A program made the position numbers and the translations under genes. A stretch of DNA of 42,658 nucleotides. Origin: Chitinophaga pinensis. Its GTDB lineage: Bacteria > Bacteroidota > Bacteroidia > 2-12-FULL-35-15. A model generated the notes under the pieces. The model did not search any database. It worked only from the letters and a program-made list of their open reading frames with translations, and was not told the DNA's origin. Shown here one piece after another: positions 34,837 to 42,658 of this stretch (the first letter of the stretch is position 1; each line of letters opens with the position of its first letter). The stretch covers positions 1 through 42,658 of the forward strand of contig CAMCUO010000001.1 of NCBI GenBank assembly GCA_945879015.1, read 5' to 3'.

Positions 34837-36093
34837 ATGTTTTATTATTTATTCGATTTTTTAGACAAACAATTTGATGTTCCTGGAGCAGGGGTGTTTC
34901 AGTACATCTCATTTAGAGCTGCGATGGCATTGATTGTATCGCTCCTTATTTCATTGGTATTTGGTAAGCGCATAATCAATTTGTTGCACAGAAAGCAAGT
35001 AGGAGAAACTGTTCGTGATTTGGGATTAACCGGACAATTAGAGAAAAAAGGAACACCAACAATGGGCGGTTTAATTATTCTTTCAGCAATTGTAGTTCCA
35101 ACATTATTGTTTGCAAAACTTCATAATGTATACATCATTTTACTGTTGTTGTCAACTGTTTGGTTGGGTGCCATCGGATTTTTAGATGATTATATCAAAG
35201 TATTCAAAAAAAATAAAGCTGGCTTAGCAGGAAAATTTAAGGTGCTTGGACAAATTGGAATAGGACTTATTGTTGGAATCACTTTGTATTGTAATGATGA
35301 GGTTGTAGTAAAAGAAAAAGTACAGGCAAGCACAACTGTTGAAGTCGTTAATGGAACGCAGCAGATTTCTCAGTTAGCAAAGTATTCTCCCGATGAAACT
35401 AAATCGATGAAAACAACCATTCCATTTGTAAAAAATAATGAGTTTGATTATTCATCTGTGCTTTCATTCTTAGGAGACAATTATAAGGATTGGGCTTGGC
35501 TCATTTTTATTCCGTTTGTAATTCTTATTGTAACTGCAGTTTCAAACGGAGCGAACATAACCGATGGAATAGATGGATTAGCAACTGGAACCTCTGCAAT
35601 CATCGGAGTGGTGTTGGGAATTCTTGCATACGTTTCCGGTAACATGGTTTTTGCAGATTATCTGAACATCATGTATATCCCAAATTCTGGTGAGCTGGTA
35701 ATTTTCATCGCAGCATTTGTTGGAGCATGTGTTGGTTTCTTGTGGTACAACTCTTTTCCTGCACAAGTGTTCATGGGTGATACAGGCAGTTTAGCATTGG
35801 GTGGAATAATCGCTGTTTTTGCAATCGCAATTCGTAAAGAACTTCTTATTCCAATTCTATGCGGTGTGTTCTTAGTTGAAAATCTGTCAGTAATGATGCA
35901 AGTAGCATACTTCAAAAGAATGAAGAAAAAATTCGGAATTGAGTATGCTCGTGAAAACCGACTTTTAAAAATGGCACCATTACACCATCACTATCAAAAA
36001 TTAGGAATGCATGAATCAAAAATTGTTTCACGCTTTTGGATTATAGGTATTATGCTAGCGGTGTTAACCATTGTTACACTAAAGTTAAGATAG
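34837..36093 (+). CDS. mraY: phospho-MurNAc-pentapeptide translocase MraY
   Basis: MraY makes lipid I by joining UDP-MurNAc-pentapeptide to undecaprenyl phosphate. The 418-residue integral membrane protein has about ten helices. Key sites are [29 protein letters not shown] (catalytic-type DDY), the N-T-D-G region [27 protein letters not shown], and the C-terminal [12 protein letters not shown]. An extra periplasm-facing stretch near residues 155-210 ([20 protein letters not shown]) makes it longer than the 360 residues of E. coli MraY; this is usual in Bacteroidota. Its stop codon directly precedes the murD ATG. Confidence 0.97.
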   Translation: MFYYLFDFLDKQFDVPGAGVFQYISFRAAMALIVSLLISLVFGKRIINLLHRKQVGETVRDLGLTGQLEKKGTPTMGGLIILSAIVVPTLLFAKLHNVYIILLLLSTVWLGAIGFLDDYIKVFKKNKAGLAGKFKVLGQIGIGLIVGITLYCNDEVVVKEKVQASTTVEVVNGTQQISQLAKYSPDETKSMKTTIPFVKNNEFDYSSVLSFLGDNYKDWAWLIFIPFVILIVTAVSNGANITDGIDGLATGTSAIIGVVLGILAYVSGNMVFADYLNIMYIPNSGELVIFIAAFVGACVGFLWYNSFPAQVFMGDTGSLALGGIIAVFAIAIRKELLIPILCGVFLVENLSVMMQVAYFKRMKKKFGIEYARENRLLKMAPLHHHYQKLGMHESKIVSRFWIIGIMLAVLTIVTLKLR

Positions 36094-37434
36094 ATGAAAC
36101 GCTTAGTCATACTTGGCGGTGGCGAGAGTGGTGTTGGTACTGCGGTACTTGCACAAAAAAAAGGATTTGAAGTTTTTCTTTCTGATAAAGGGAAATTAAA
36201 AGATAAGTACAAAGACGTTCTTTCAAAATATGGAATCAGGTGGGAAGAAGAAAAACATTCTGAAGACCTGATATTAAATGCAGACGAAGTAGTGAAGAGT
36301 CCAGGTATTCCTGATAATGCAGATTTGATTAATGCATTGCACAAAAAAGGAATATCAGTGATATCAGAAATTGAATTTGCAGGAAGATATACCAATGCAA
36401 AAAAGATTTGTATCACTGGAAGCAATGGAAAAACAACAACAACTCTGCTAATTTATCACATGATGCAAAAAGCAGGATTAAATGTTGGCTTGGGGGGCAA
36501 TGTTGGAAAAAGCTTCGCTATGCAAGTAGCAGAAAACGACTTTGATTTTTATGTGTTGGAGTTAAGCAGTTTTCAGTTGGATGGCATGTTTGAGTTTAAA
36601 GCAGATATAGCAATTCTTTTAAATATCACTCCAGATCACTTGGATAGATACGATTATAAATTAGAAAATTATGCAGATTCAAAATTTAGAATCATTCAAA
36701 ATCAAACAGAACTAGATTCATTTATTTATTGCATCGATGATGAAGTAACAATGAAAACGATTACAACAAAAAATATAAAAGCAAATAAATATCCTTTTTC
36801 AATTAAACAAGAATTGGAAATAGGGGCATACTTAAAAGAAAACAATCAATTAATAATAAATACAAATAACACTAATCCCTTATTTATGACAATTCAAGAA
36901 CTAGCATTACAAGGAAAACACAACATCTACAACTCTATGGCGGCAGGTGTTACCGGCAAACTAGTAGAAATCAGGAAAGAAAGTATTCGCGAAAGCCTTT
37001 CTGATTTTCATAACATCGATCACCGACTTGAGTTGGTAGGAAATGTTCATGGGATAGAATTTATTAATGATTCAAAAGCAACAAATGTAAACTCTACATG
37101 GTATGCTTTAGAAAGCATGAACAATCCTGTTATTCTTATCCTTGGAGGAGTAGATAAAGGAAATGATTATTCAATGCTTACTGATTTAGTCAAATCAAAA
37201 GTAAAAGCAATTATTTGTTTGGGAACAGACAATAAAAAAATTATTAAAGCTTTTAATGGTTTGGTGGATACTATTCTTGAAGCAAAGTCTGCAAAAGAAG
37301 CAGTTGCTCAATCGTACAAAATTGGTAAAAAGGGAGATACCGTTTTGTTGTCGCCAGCATGCGCAAGTTTTGATATGTTTGAAAATTATGAAGATCGTGG
37401 AACTCAATTTAAACAAGCTGTTCGCGCACTTTAA
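36094..37434 (+). CDS. murD: UDP-MurNAc-L-alanine:D-glutamate ligase
   Basis: MurD adds D-glutamate to UDP-MurNAc-L-alanine. The protein has 446 residues and three domains. The N-domain starts RLVILGGGESGVGTA. The ATP-binding domain has ITGSNGKTTTT near residue 108, LELSSFQLD and NITPDHLDRYD. The C-domain has DHRLELVG, INDSKATNVNST, LGGVDKGNDYS and LLSPACASFDMFENYEDRG, which carry the ATP- and D-glutamate-contacting residues (the K and T of SKAT, the K of VDKG, and the SFD segment). All are intact. It starts immediately after the mraY stop codon and is followed by a homologue of its own C-domain. Confidence 0.96.
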   Translation: MKRLVILGGGESGVGTAVLAQKKGFEVFLSDKGKLKDKYKDVLSKYGIRWEEEKHSEDLILNADEVVKSPGIPDNADLINALHKKGISVISEIEFAGRYTNAKKICITGSNGKTTTTLLIYHMMQKAGLNVGLGGNVGKSFAMQVAENDFDFYVLELSSFQLDGMFEFKADIAILLNITPDHLDRYDYKLENYADSKFRIIQNQTELDSFIYCIDDEVTMKTITTKNIKANKYPFSIKQELEIGAYLKENNQLIINTNNTNPLFMTIQELALQGKHNIYNSMAAGVTGKLVEIRKESIRESLSDFHNIDHRLELVGNVHGIEFINDSKATNVNSTWYALESMNNPVILILGGVDKGNDYSMLTDLVKSKVKAIICLGTDNKKIIKAFNGLVDTILEAKSAKEAVAQSYKIGKKGDTVLLSPACASFDMFENYEDRGTQFKQAVRAL

Positions 37435-37468
37435 AATTAATTGAGTGTGTTATTTAAAATTTTAAAAG

Positions 37469-37972
37469 ATGACAGATAAAATTCGAAATTATCATGATAA
37501 ACTAAATCAAGCATTGTTGTCACGCAACCGTGTTCGATCTTCTGAAGATGATCATCAATTGGAATTTGTAGATGAAATAAATGGCATTACATTTATTAAC
37601 GATTCTAAATCCATTCGTTTAACGGCAACTCGAAATGCATTAGAAGCAATCGAAACATCTGTTATTCTGATAATTGGTGGCGATGATCGCGACAATGATT
37701 ATTCAGTGATTGCTCAACAGGTAAAACAAAAAGTAGTTGCTGTTGTTTATCTAGGAAATTATAGTGATAAAATTTTGAAATTTTATTCGTCACATAAAAT
37801 GCTATTTGGGAAAGCATCAACAATAAAAGAAGCTGTTCAAATAGCCGTTGCTTATTCATTGTCGAGGGTTGTTGTGTTGTTCTCGCCTGGATGTCCGAGT
37901 TATCATTCGTATGATAATTACAAGAATAGAGGGAATGAGTTTAAGGAGGTTGTTAAAAATTTAAAAAAATAA
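37469..37972 (+). CDS. stand-alone MurD C-terminal-domain paralogue
   Basis: This 167-residue protein aligns only with the third (C-terminal) domain of MurD, encoded directly upstream. HQLEFV (29-34) answers DHRLELV, INDSK (43-47) answers INDSKATN, GGDDRDNDYS (70-79) answers GGVDKGNDYS, and FSPGCPSYHSYDNYKNRG (138-155) answers LSPACASFDMFENYEDRG. Roughly half the positions in the first 70 aligned residues are identical by eye. The N-domain and the whole ATP-binding domain are absent. The ligase residues T and N of SKATN are replaced by I and R, the HR arginine by Q, and the VDKG lysine by R. The first 25 residues (MTDKIRNYHDKLNQALLSRN) are a helix unrelated to MurD's central domain end. I infer a non-catalytic partner. 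Confidence 0.85.
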   Translation: MTDKIRNYHDKLNQALLSRNRVRSSEDDHQLEFVDEINGITFINDSKSIRLTATRNALEAIETSVILIIGGDDRDNDYSVIAQQVKQKVVAVVYLGNYSDKILKFYSSHKMLFGKASTIKEAVQIAVAYSLSRVVVLFSPGCPSYHSYDNYKNRGNEFKEVVKNLKK

Positions 37973-37979
37973 AAATCTA

Positions 37980-38009
37980 AGCCTTCCCAAATGGGGAGGT
38001 TGGAGGGGT
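37980..38009. repeat. CTTCCC/GGGGAG repeat abutting the ftsW start
   Basis: CCTTCCCAAATGGGGAGG forms a short hairpin followed by TTGGAGGGGT, ending at ATG 38010. GGAGGGG sits 2-8 nt from the start, in the Shine-Dalgarno position. Same family as 33302-33333. Confidence 0.8.
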
Positions 38010-39158
38010 ATGAATTTATTTAAATACATAAAAGGAGATAAAGTTATTTGGACAGTAGTTGTGCTGCTATCCTTATTATCTATTTTGGTTGTGTATAGTT
38101 CTGTAGTCGCTTTAGCATATCGATATAAAAATGGTGATACGGCTTCTTATTTGATTAAACATATTTGTATTGTTGGTACGGGAATCTTTTTAATGTATTT
38201 AATTCATAAAGTAAAGTATTCCTATTTTTCAAGAATATCACAAATAGCAGTATTCATAGCAGCTCCGTTATTATTATATACTTTATTAAATGGTGTAAGC
38301 GCAGGAGAAGCTTCACGTTGGCTAGCTATTCCAGGAACATCACTAACATTTCAAACTTCTGATTTTGCAAAACTTGCTTTAATCGCATATGTTGCAAGGG
38401 TGCTTTCTATCAAGCAAGATGTTATAAAAGATTTTAAACAAGGATTTTTACCCATTATTATTCCAGTAGTTGTAATTTGTGGATTGATTTTTCCTGCAAA
38501 CTTTTCTACAGCAGCTTTACTTTTTTTAACCTGTTTGGTTTTAATGTTTGTTGGTCGAATGAATGCAAAACACCTTTGGTTGCTAATTGCATCAGGAGTT
38601 GTTCTCGGTGCATTATTTGTTGCTCTAATCTGGAATTTTCCAGATGCAACAAAACGTTCAAGGACTTGGAAAGCACGTATCGAAAATTTTATTAATGGTG
38701 ACAGCGAAAGTAATTTTCAGGCAGAGCAAGCCAAAATAGCTATAGCTAGAGGCATTGTTCCACAAGGTCCAGGAAATAGTATTTCTAGAAACTTTTTACC
38801 CCAGGCATCTTCCGATTTTATTTTTGCAATTCTTATAGAAGAGTGGGGATTAATAACAGCTGTCATAATTGTGTTCTTATATATCGTATTGCTCTTTCGA
38901 GGTGTACGAATTGCTAATAAAAGTGAACGAACCTTTGGTAGTTTGCTCGCCATTGGATTAACATTTAGTTTGGTCTTTCAAGCAATGATAAATATGGCTG
39001 TCGCAGTGAATTTATTTCCAGTTACTGGACAACCACTTCCATTGATAAGTATGGGAGGAACATCAATTTGGTTTACTAGCATTTCAATTGGAATTATTTT
39101 AAGTGTGAGTAGAGAAACAGAAATTTCTCAGGAAGGAGACGAACTTGCAACCACTTAG
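38010..39158 (+). CDS. ftsW: septal peptidoglycan polymerase FtsW
   Basis: FtsW is the SEDS-family glycosyltransferase that polymerises lipid II at the septum and works with FtsI. The 382-residue protein has about ten membrane helices. Family hallmarks are SRWLAIPGTSLTFQTSDFAKLALIAY, QAEQAKIAIARGIVPQGPGNS in the large extracellular loop, PQASSDFIFAILIEEWG with the conserved catalytic aspartate, and NLFPVTGQPLPLISMGGTSI. RodA is the paralogue, but position next to murG and murD favours FtsW. A GGAGGGG repeat precedes the ATG, and the last 14 nt overlap murG. Confidence 0.95.
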   Translation: MNLFKYIKGDKVIWTVVVLLSLLSILVVYSSVVALAYRYKNGDTASYLIKHICIVGTGIFLMYLIHKVKYSYFSRISQIAVFIAAPLLLYTLLNGVSAGEASRWLAIPGTSLTFQTSDFAKLALIAYVARVLSIKQDVIKDFKQGFLPIIIPVVVICGLIFPANFSTAALLFLTCLVLMFVGRMNAKHLWLLIASGVVLGALFVALIWNFPDATKRSRTWKARIENFINGDSESNFQAEQAKIAIARGIVPQGPGNSISRNFLPQASSDFIFAILIEEWGLITAVIIVFLYIVLLFRGVRIANKSERTFGSLLAIGLTFSLVFQAMINMAVAVNLFPVTGQPLPLISMGGTSIWFTSISIGIILSVSRETEISQEGDELATT

Positions 39159-40254
39159 AATTATAGTTAGTGGAGGAGGAACGGGCGGACATATTTTTCC
39201 TGCCATAGCTATTGCAAATGCAATAAAGAGTTTACGTCCCGATACCGAATTTTTATTTGTTGGTGCAGAAGGTAAAATGGAAATGGAAAAAGTTCCTGCT
39301 GCAGGATATAAAATTGAAGGACTTTGGATTTCAGGTTTTCAAAGAAAATTATCAATGTCGAACTTAGCTTTCCCTTTTAAAGTGATTAGTAGTTTGATGA
39401 AAGCAAAAAAAATATTGAAATCGTTTAAACCCGATGCTGTTATTGGAACAGGTGGATTTGCAAGCGGACCAATGTTGCAAGTTGCGGCAAAAAACGGGGT
39501 TGCAACATTGGTGCAAGAGCAGAATTCATATCCAGGAATAACAAATAAAATACTTTCTAAAAAAGTAGACAGAATTTGTGTTGCTTACTCCGGAATGGAA
39601 AAATATTTTCCTAAAGAAAAAATTCTGTTGACAGGAAATCCTGTTCGACAAGATATTTTAATTCTCGATGGAAAAAAAGAAAGAGGATTGGAATATTTTG
39701 GATTGAGTGCAGAAAAAAAAGTCATTCTTGTGATTGGTGGAAGTCTGGGTGCAAGAACAATAAATGAAAGTATCATCAAATGTTTGGAAACATTTTCAAA
39801 GAATAATATACAGCTCATTTGGCAGACTGGGAAAGGATTTTATGGAACTGCAAAAAATGCTGTGTCACAATATAATGCAAAAGGAATAAAAGCATACGAC
39901 TTTATTCAAAAGATGGATTACGCTTATGCGGTTTCTGATTTGGTGATCTCAAGAGCAGGAGCAAGTTCGGTTTCGGAATTGTGTTTGGTGCAAAAACCTT
40001 GCATTTTAATTCCTTCACCCAATGTTGCTGAAGACCATCAAACAAAAAATGCTATGGCATTGGTAACCTATAATGCAGCTGTTATTTTAAAAGATGTGGA
40101 TTCACGTGAGCAATTGTGCAAGCAAACAATGGATTTAATAAATGATTCGGAACAATGTTTTAAGCTTTCTGAGAATATTGGAAAACTAGCTTTTCAGGAT
40201 TCAGCAATTGTCATTGCTAATGAAGTATTGAGTTTGATAAATAAAAAGAAGTAA
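39145..40254 (+). CDS. murG: UDP-GlcNAc:undecaprenyl-PP-MurNAc-pentapeptide transferase MurG
   Basis: MurG converts lipid I to lipid II at the inner face of the cytoplasmic membrane. The 369-residue GT-B enzyme shows VSGGGTGGHIFPAIAIA near residues 7-23, IGTGGFASGPMLQVA, EQNSYPGITNKIL, IGGSLGARTINES, and RAGASSVSELCLVQKPCILIPSP with ATKxNA-like EDHQTKNAMAL. The start is TTG at 39145, 14 nt inside ftsW and preceded by AGGAAGGAG, a good Shine-Dalgarno match. No ATG is in frame before the glycine loop. The stop abuts the murC ATG. Confidence 0.96.
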   Translation: MQPLRIIVSGGGTGGHIFPAIAIANAIKSLRPDTEFLFVGAEGKMEMEKVPAAGYKIEGLWISGFQRKLSMSNLAFPFKVISSLMKAKKILKSFKPDAVIGTGGFASGPMLQVAAKNGVATLVQEQNSYPGITNKILSKKVDRICVAYSGMEKYFPKEKILLTGNPVRQDILILDGKKERGLEYFGLSAEKKVILVIGGSLGARTINESIIKCLETFSKNNIQLIWQTGKGFYGTAKNAVSQYNAKGIKAYDFIQKMDYAYAVSDLVISRAGASSVSELCLVQKPCILIPSPNVAEDHQTKNAMALVTYNAAVILKDVDSREQLCKQTMDLINDSEQCFKLSENIGKLAFQDSAIVIANEVLSLINKKK

Positions 40255-41673
40255 ATGGAGTTGAATAAAATTCATAGTGTGTATTTTCTTGGTATTGGCG
40301 GTATCGGCATGAGTGCGCTTGCTCGTTACTTTAATGCAATGGGGAAAAGAGTAGCAGGCTATGATAAAACTTCAACCAAACTTACCGATGAATTAATTGC
40401 TGAGGGAATAGACATTCATTTCGAAGATCACATCAGAAATATTCCAAAATATTTTAAAGAATTACCTTATGATACAGATAACATCTTAATTGTTTTTACA
40501 CCTGCCGTTCCACTTGACCACAGCGAGTATGTATTTTTTAATTTAAATGGGTTTAACATTAAAAAAAGAGCTGAAGTATTGGGGATGATTACACAATCTG
40601 CACATACTATCGCTGTGGCCGGAACGCATGGCAAAACAACAACTTCATCATTAATAGCACACATTCTAAAATCTGCAGGATTGGATCCATCCGCCTTTTT
40701 AGGAGGAATCACTCAAAATTATAATACGAATTTATTGTTGAGCTCAAGTTTGAAATCCAACAACCAGCCACCAACCACCAATAACTATATTGTAGTGGAA
40801 GCAGATGAATACGATCGTTCTTTCTTAACGCTTTATCCAGAAATTGCTGTTATTACTTCTGTGGATGCTGATCATCTCGATATTTACGGAGACAAAAATC
40901 ATGTGGAAGAATCTTTTTCACTATTTGCAAAACAAGTGAAATCAAAATTGATTTTGAAGAAAAGTATTGTCGGAAAAGTGAATGCTGAGCTAACACCAAT
41001 CACTTATGCTGTGAATGATGAGTCGGCTGACTATTTTGCAAAAGATATTAAAATCGAAAACGGATTTTATAAATATACAGTAGTAACACCAGTTGCAGTA
41101 TATGACAATATCATAATGGGTTTACCAGGTCTTCACAATGTGGAAAATTCTGTTGCTGCAGTTGCAATTGTTTGTGAACTTAATATTTCAGAAGACATTA
41201 TTCGAAATGCATTGGCTTCATTTAAAGGAGTGAAGAGAAGATTTGATTATCATATCAAAACTGATAAATTAATTTTTATTGATGACTATGCACATCATCC
41301 GGAAGAATTAAAAGCAGCAATTAGCTCTGCAAAAGAAATGTACCCTGGAAAAAAAATAACAGGAATATTTCAACCTCATTTGTTTTCACGCACTCGTGAT
41401 TTTGCAGATGATTTTGCTAGAAGTTTGGACTTGTTAGATGAATGCATTTTAATGGAAATATATCCTGCACGCGAATTACCAATTGAAGGTGTTTCTTCTC
41501 AAATGCTTTTAAACAAAATGAAATCTTCTAACAAAAGTATTTGTCAGAAAAATGATTTGATTGAAGAAGTTAGTAAAAGAGATATTGAAGTATTAATGAC
41601 AATGGGTGCGGGCGACATTGATACGTTTGTTGAATCAATAAAAAATGAATTACTAAGCATTGAAAAAATTTAA
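40255..41673 (+). CDS. murC: UDP-N-acetylmuramate:L-alanine ligase
   Basis: MurC adds L-alanine to UDP-MurNAc, the first peptide step. The 472-residue protein has VYFLGIGGIGMSALARYF (9-26), ATP-binding VAGTHGKTTT (121-130), EADEYDRSFL, TSVDADHLDIYG, and the C-domain IDDYAHHPEEL, FQPHLFSRTRDF. A 15-residue stretch at about 163-177 (SSSLKSNNQPPTTNN) just ahead of EADEYDRS reads as an in-frame repeat insertion; homologues usually have a much shorter loop there. The ATG follows the murG stop immediately. The last 14 nt overlap ftsQ. Confidence 0.96.
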   Translation: MELNKIHSVYFLGIGGIGMSALARYFNAMGKRVAGYDKTSTKLTDELIAEGIDIHFEDHIRNIPKYFKELPYDTDNILIVFTPAVPLDHSEYVFFNLNGFNIKKRAEVLGMITQSAHTIAVAGTHGKTTTSSLIAHILKSAGLDPSAFLGGITQNYNTNLLLSSSLKSNNQPPTTNNYIVVEADEYDRSFLTLYPEIAVITSVDADHLDIYGDKNHVEESFSLFAKQVKSKLILKKSIVGKVNAELTPITYAVNDESADYFAKDIKIENGFYKYTVVTPVAVYDNIIMGLPGLHNVENSVAAVAIVCELNISEDIIRNALASFKGVKRRFDYHIKTDKLIFIDDYAHHPEELKAAISSAKEMYPGKKITGIFQPHLFSRTRDFADDFARSLDLLDECILMEIYPARELPIEGVSSQMLLNKMKSSNKSICQKNDLIEEVSKRDIEVLMTMGAGDIDTFVESIKNELLSIEKI

Positions 41674-42466
41674 AAAAATATTATTTATTTCATTGTGGGT
41701 AAGTCTTGTTGTGGGCCTGCTTATAACAATGGGTTTTGTTAATAAACAACAAGATGCATTATTGTGCAGCGCATTAAATGTTTCAGTTAATCAAGATGAT
41801 GATTTATATTTTTTAGATAAGCTTGATATTGTTCAATTGATAAAAGATAGAGGAGATTCAATTGTTGGTCAGCCAAAAGCAACAGTAAATGTTTCTGAAA
41901 TAGAAAAAGCATTAAACAGCCATGCCGATATTGCAAATGCAGAAGTGTATATGTCTATTAATGGTGAAGTGAAAGTTGAAGTGAAGCAACGCAAACCTGC
42001 TGTGCGAGTAATCAATTTGGATGGAGATAGTTATTATATAGATAATGAAGGAAAATTTATGCCGCTATCAAATAAGTATACTGCAAAAGTTTTGATAGCA
42101 AATGGAATAATGTCGGAACCTTTTATCAAAAGGTATACGTATTCAATTGCTGATATTGGGAAAGATAGTTTGCTGAATACAACTAGTATGTTGGATGAAA
42201 TTTATGCAATGGCAAATTATATTAATGCTGATAAATTTTGGAGCTCACAAATTCAACAAATTTATATTAATAAAGATAGAGATATGGAAATAGTGCCAAT
42301 TGTTGGAGATCAAAAAATAATATTTGGCGACACTACATTTATGGACGAAAAATTTAAAAAACTTTTAACGTTCTACCAGCAAGGCCTAAATACAACAGGT
42401 TGGTGGGACAAATACTCAACCATCAATTTAAAATTTAAAAATCAAATCGTTTGTACTAAAAAATAA
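41660..42466 (+). CDS. ftsQ: division protein FtsQ
   Basis: FtsQ is a bitopic membrane protein that ties early and late divisome proteins together. The 268-residue protein has a short basic cytoplasmic tail (MKKFKKI), one membrane helix (LFISLWVSLVVGLLITMGFV), then a POTRA-like beta region with ISKIEKALNSHADIANAEVYMSINGEVKVEVKQRKPAVRVI-type pattern (start at about 95) and the C-terminal beta domain with YYIDNEGKFMP. Sequence is weakly conserved as usual, and the identification rests on the POTRA-like core, single helix and gene order. The start is TTG at 41660, overlapping murC by 14 nt. Confidence 0.88.
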   Translation: MKKFKKILFISLWVSLVVGLLITMGFVNKQQDALLCSALNVSVNQDDDLYFLDKLDIVQLIKDRGDSIVGQPKATVNVSEIEKALNSHADIANAEVYMSINGEVKVEVKQRKPAVRVINLDGDSYYIDNEGKFMPLSNKYTAKVLIANGIMSEPFIKRYTYSIADIGKDSLLNTTSMLDEIYAMANYINADKFWSSQIQQIYINKDRDMEIVPIVGDQKIIFGDTTFMDEKFKKLLTFYQQGLNTTGWWDKYSTINLKFKNQIVCTKK

Positions 42467-42483
42467 ATTATAATTATTATAAC

Positions 42484-42658
42484 ATGGAACCATCAGAAAT
42501 TGCAGTAGGATTAGATATCGGGACAACAAAAATTGTAGCCATCGTTGGCCGCAGAAATGAATTCGGAAAAATTGAAATTCTTGGAATGGGAAAATCCGAA
42601 TCTTTCGGAGTTGCAAGAGGAGTAGTTCAAAACATCGACCAAACGGTACAGTCTATTA
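42484..42658 (+). CDS. ftsA: cell division protein FtsA, N-terminal fragment
   Basis: The first 58 residues are present before the window ends. They read MEPSEIAVGLDIGTTKIVAIVG, the phosphate-1 loop of the actin/ASKHA fold with the conserved DIGTTK, then VARGVVQNIDQTV, as in FtsA. FtsA anchors FtsZ filaments to the membrane in other bacteria. The gene starts 17 nt after ftsQ. The rest of the gene, and presumably ftsZ, lie beyond the window. Confidence 0.92.
   Translation, partial: MEPSEIAVGLDIGTTKIVAIVGRRNEFGKIEILGMGKSESFGVARGVVQNIDQTVQSI

Noticed and set aside
37469..37972. MurD fragment as assembly duplication or recent tandem copy
   Set aside because: DNA and protein differ throughout from the neighbouring murD and the frame is intact, so it is an old, kept paralogue.

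Overview
The window looks like chromosomal DNA of a member of the Bacteroidota, probably a Flavobacteriales or Chitinophagales-like environmental lineage. The evidence is AT-rich sequence, several TAnnTTTG -7 promoter elements, few Shine-Dalgarno sites, four secreted proteins with type IX secretion (T9SS) C-terminal sorting domains, a long SecA with a SEC-C tail, a FtsI with a PASTA domain, and the order mraZ-rsmH-ftsL-ftsI-murE-mraY-murD-ftsW-murG-murC-ftsQ-ftsA. I see no rRNA, tRNA, CRISPR array, transposase or prophage.

Left part (1 to about 9.3 kb): a 5'-truncated SpoIIE-type phosphatase remnant and the start of a divergent gene lie at the edge. They are followed by a SAM methyltransferase, a LolD/MacB-type ABC ATPase framed by two copies of a hairpin repeat, PduO-type cobalamin adenosyltransferase, a small DUF2795-type protein, secA, a DUF1761 membrane protein, and, on the minus strand, a YceI protein and a lipoprotein MsrB.

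Middle part (about 9.4 to 25.2 kb): this is dominated by cell-envelope and secreted proteins. There are four T9SS cargo proteins: a small one, an Omp28/thioredoxin-like one, an FG-GAP/ASPIC-UnbV one, and a protein with five CXXCH haem sites. Between them lie a TPR/PD40 propeller protein, a ComM/YifB AAA+ ATPase, GmhA, two small exported proteins of unknown function (one frameshifted at an A6 run), and DsbD. DsbD lies directly upstream of the multihaem protein on the same strand, which fits a role in supplying reductant for cytochrome c maturation.

Right part (25.2 kb to the end): a minus-strand group (pabB, tilS, a PH-like membrane protein, a small conserved hypothetical) is followed by the plus-strand division and cell-wall (dcw) cluster. 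The cluster opens with three 10-bp-spaced MraZ boxes and runs tightly packed, with start/stop abutments and three separate 14-nt overlaps, into ftsA, which is cut by the window end. The most unusual item is a 167-residue open reading frame between murD and ftsW. It resembles only the C-terminal domain of MurD, is clearly diverged from the neighbouring murD, and has lost several ligase residues. It may be a pseudoenzyme partner of the Mur pathway or divisome.

Several families of short dispersed palindromic repeats fill the intergenic gaps. Some abut start codons (murE, ftsW) and some appear to have entered coding regions in frame (murC, tilS).
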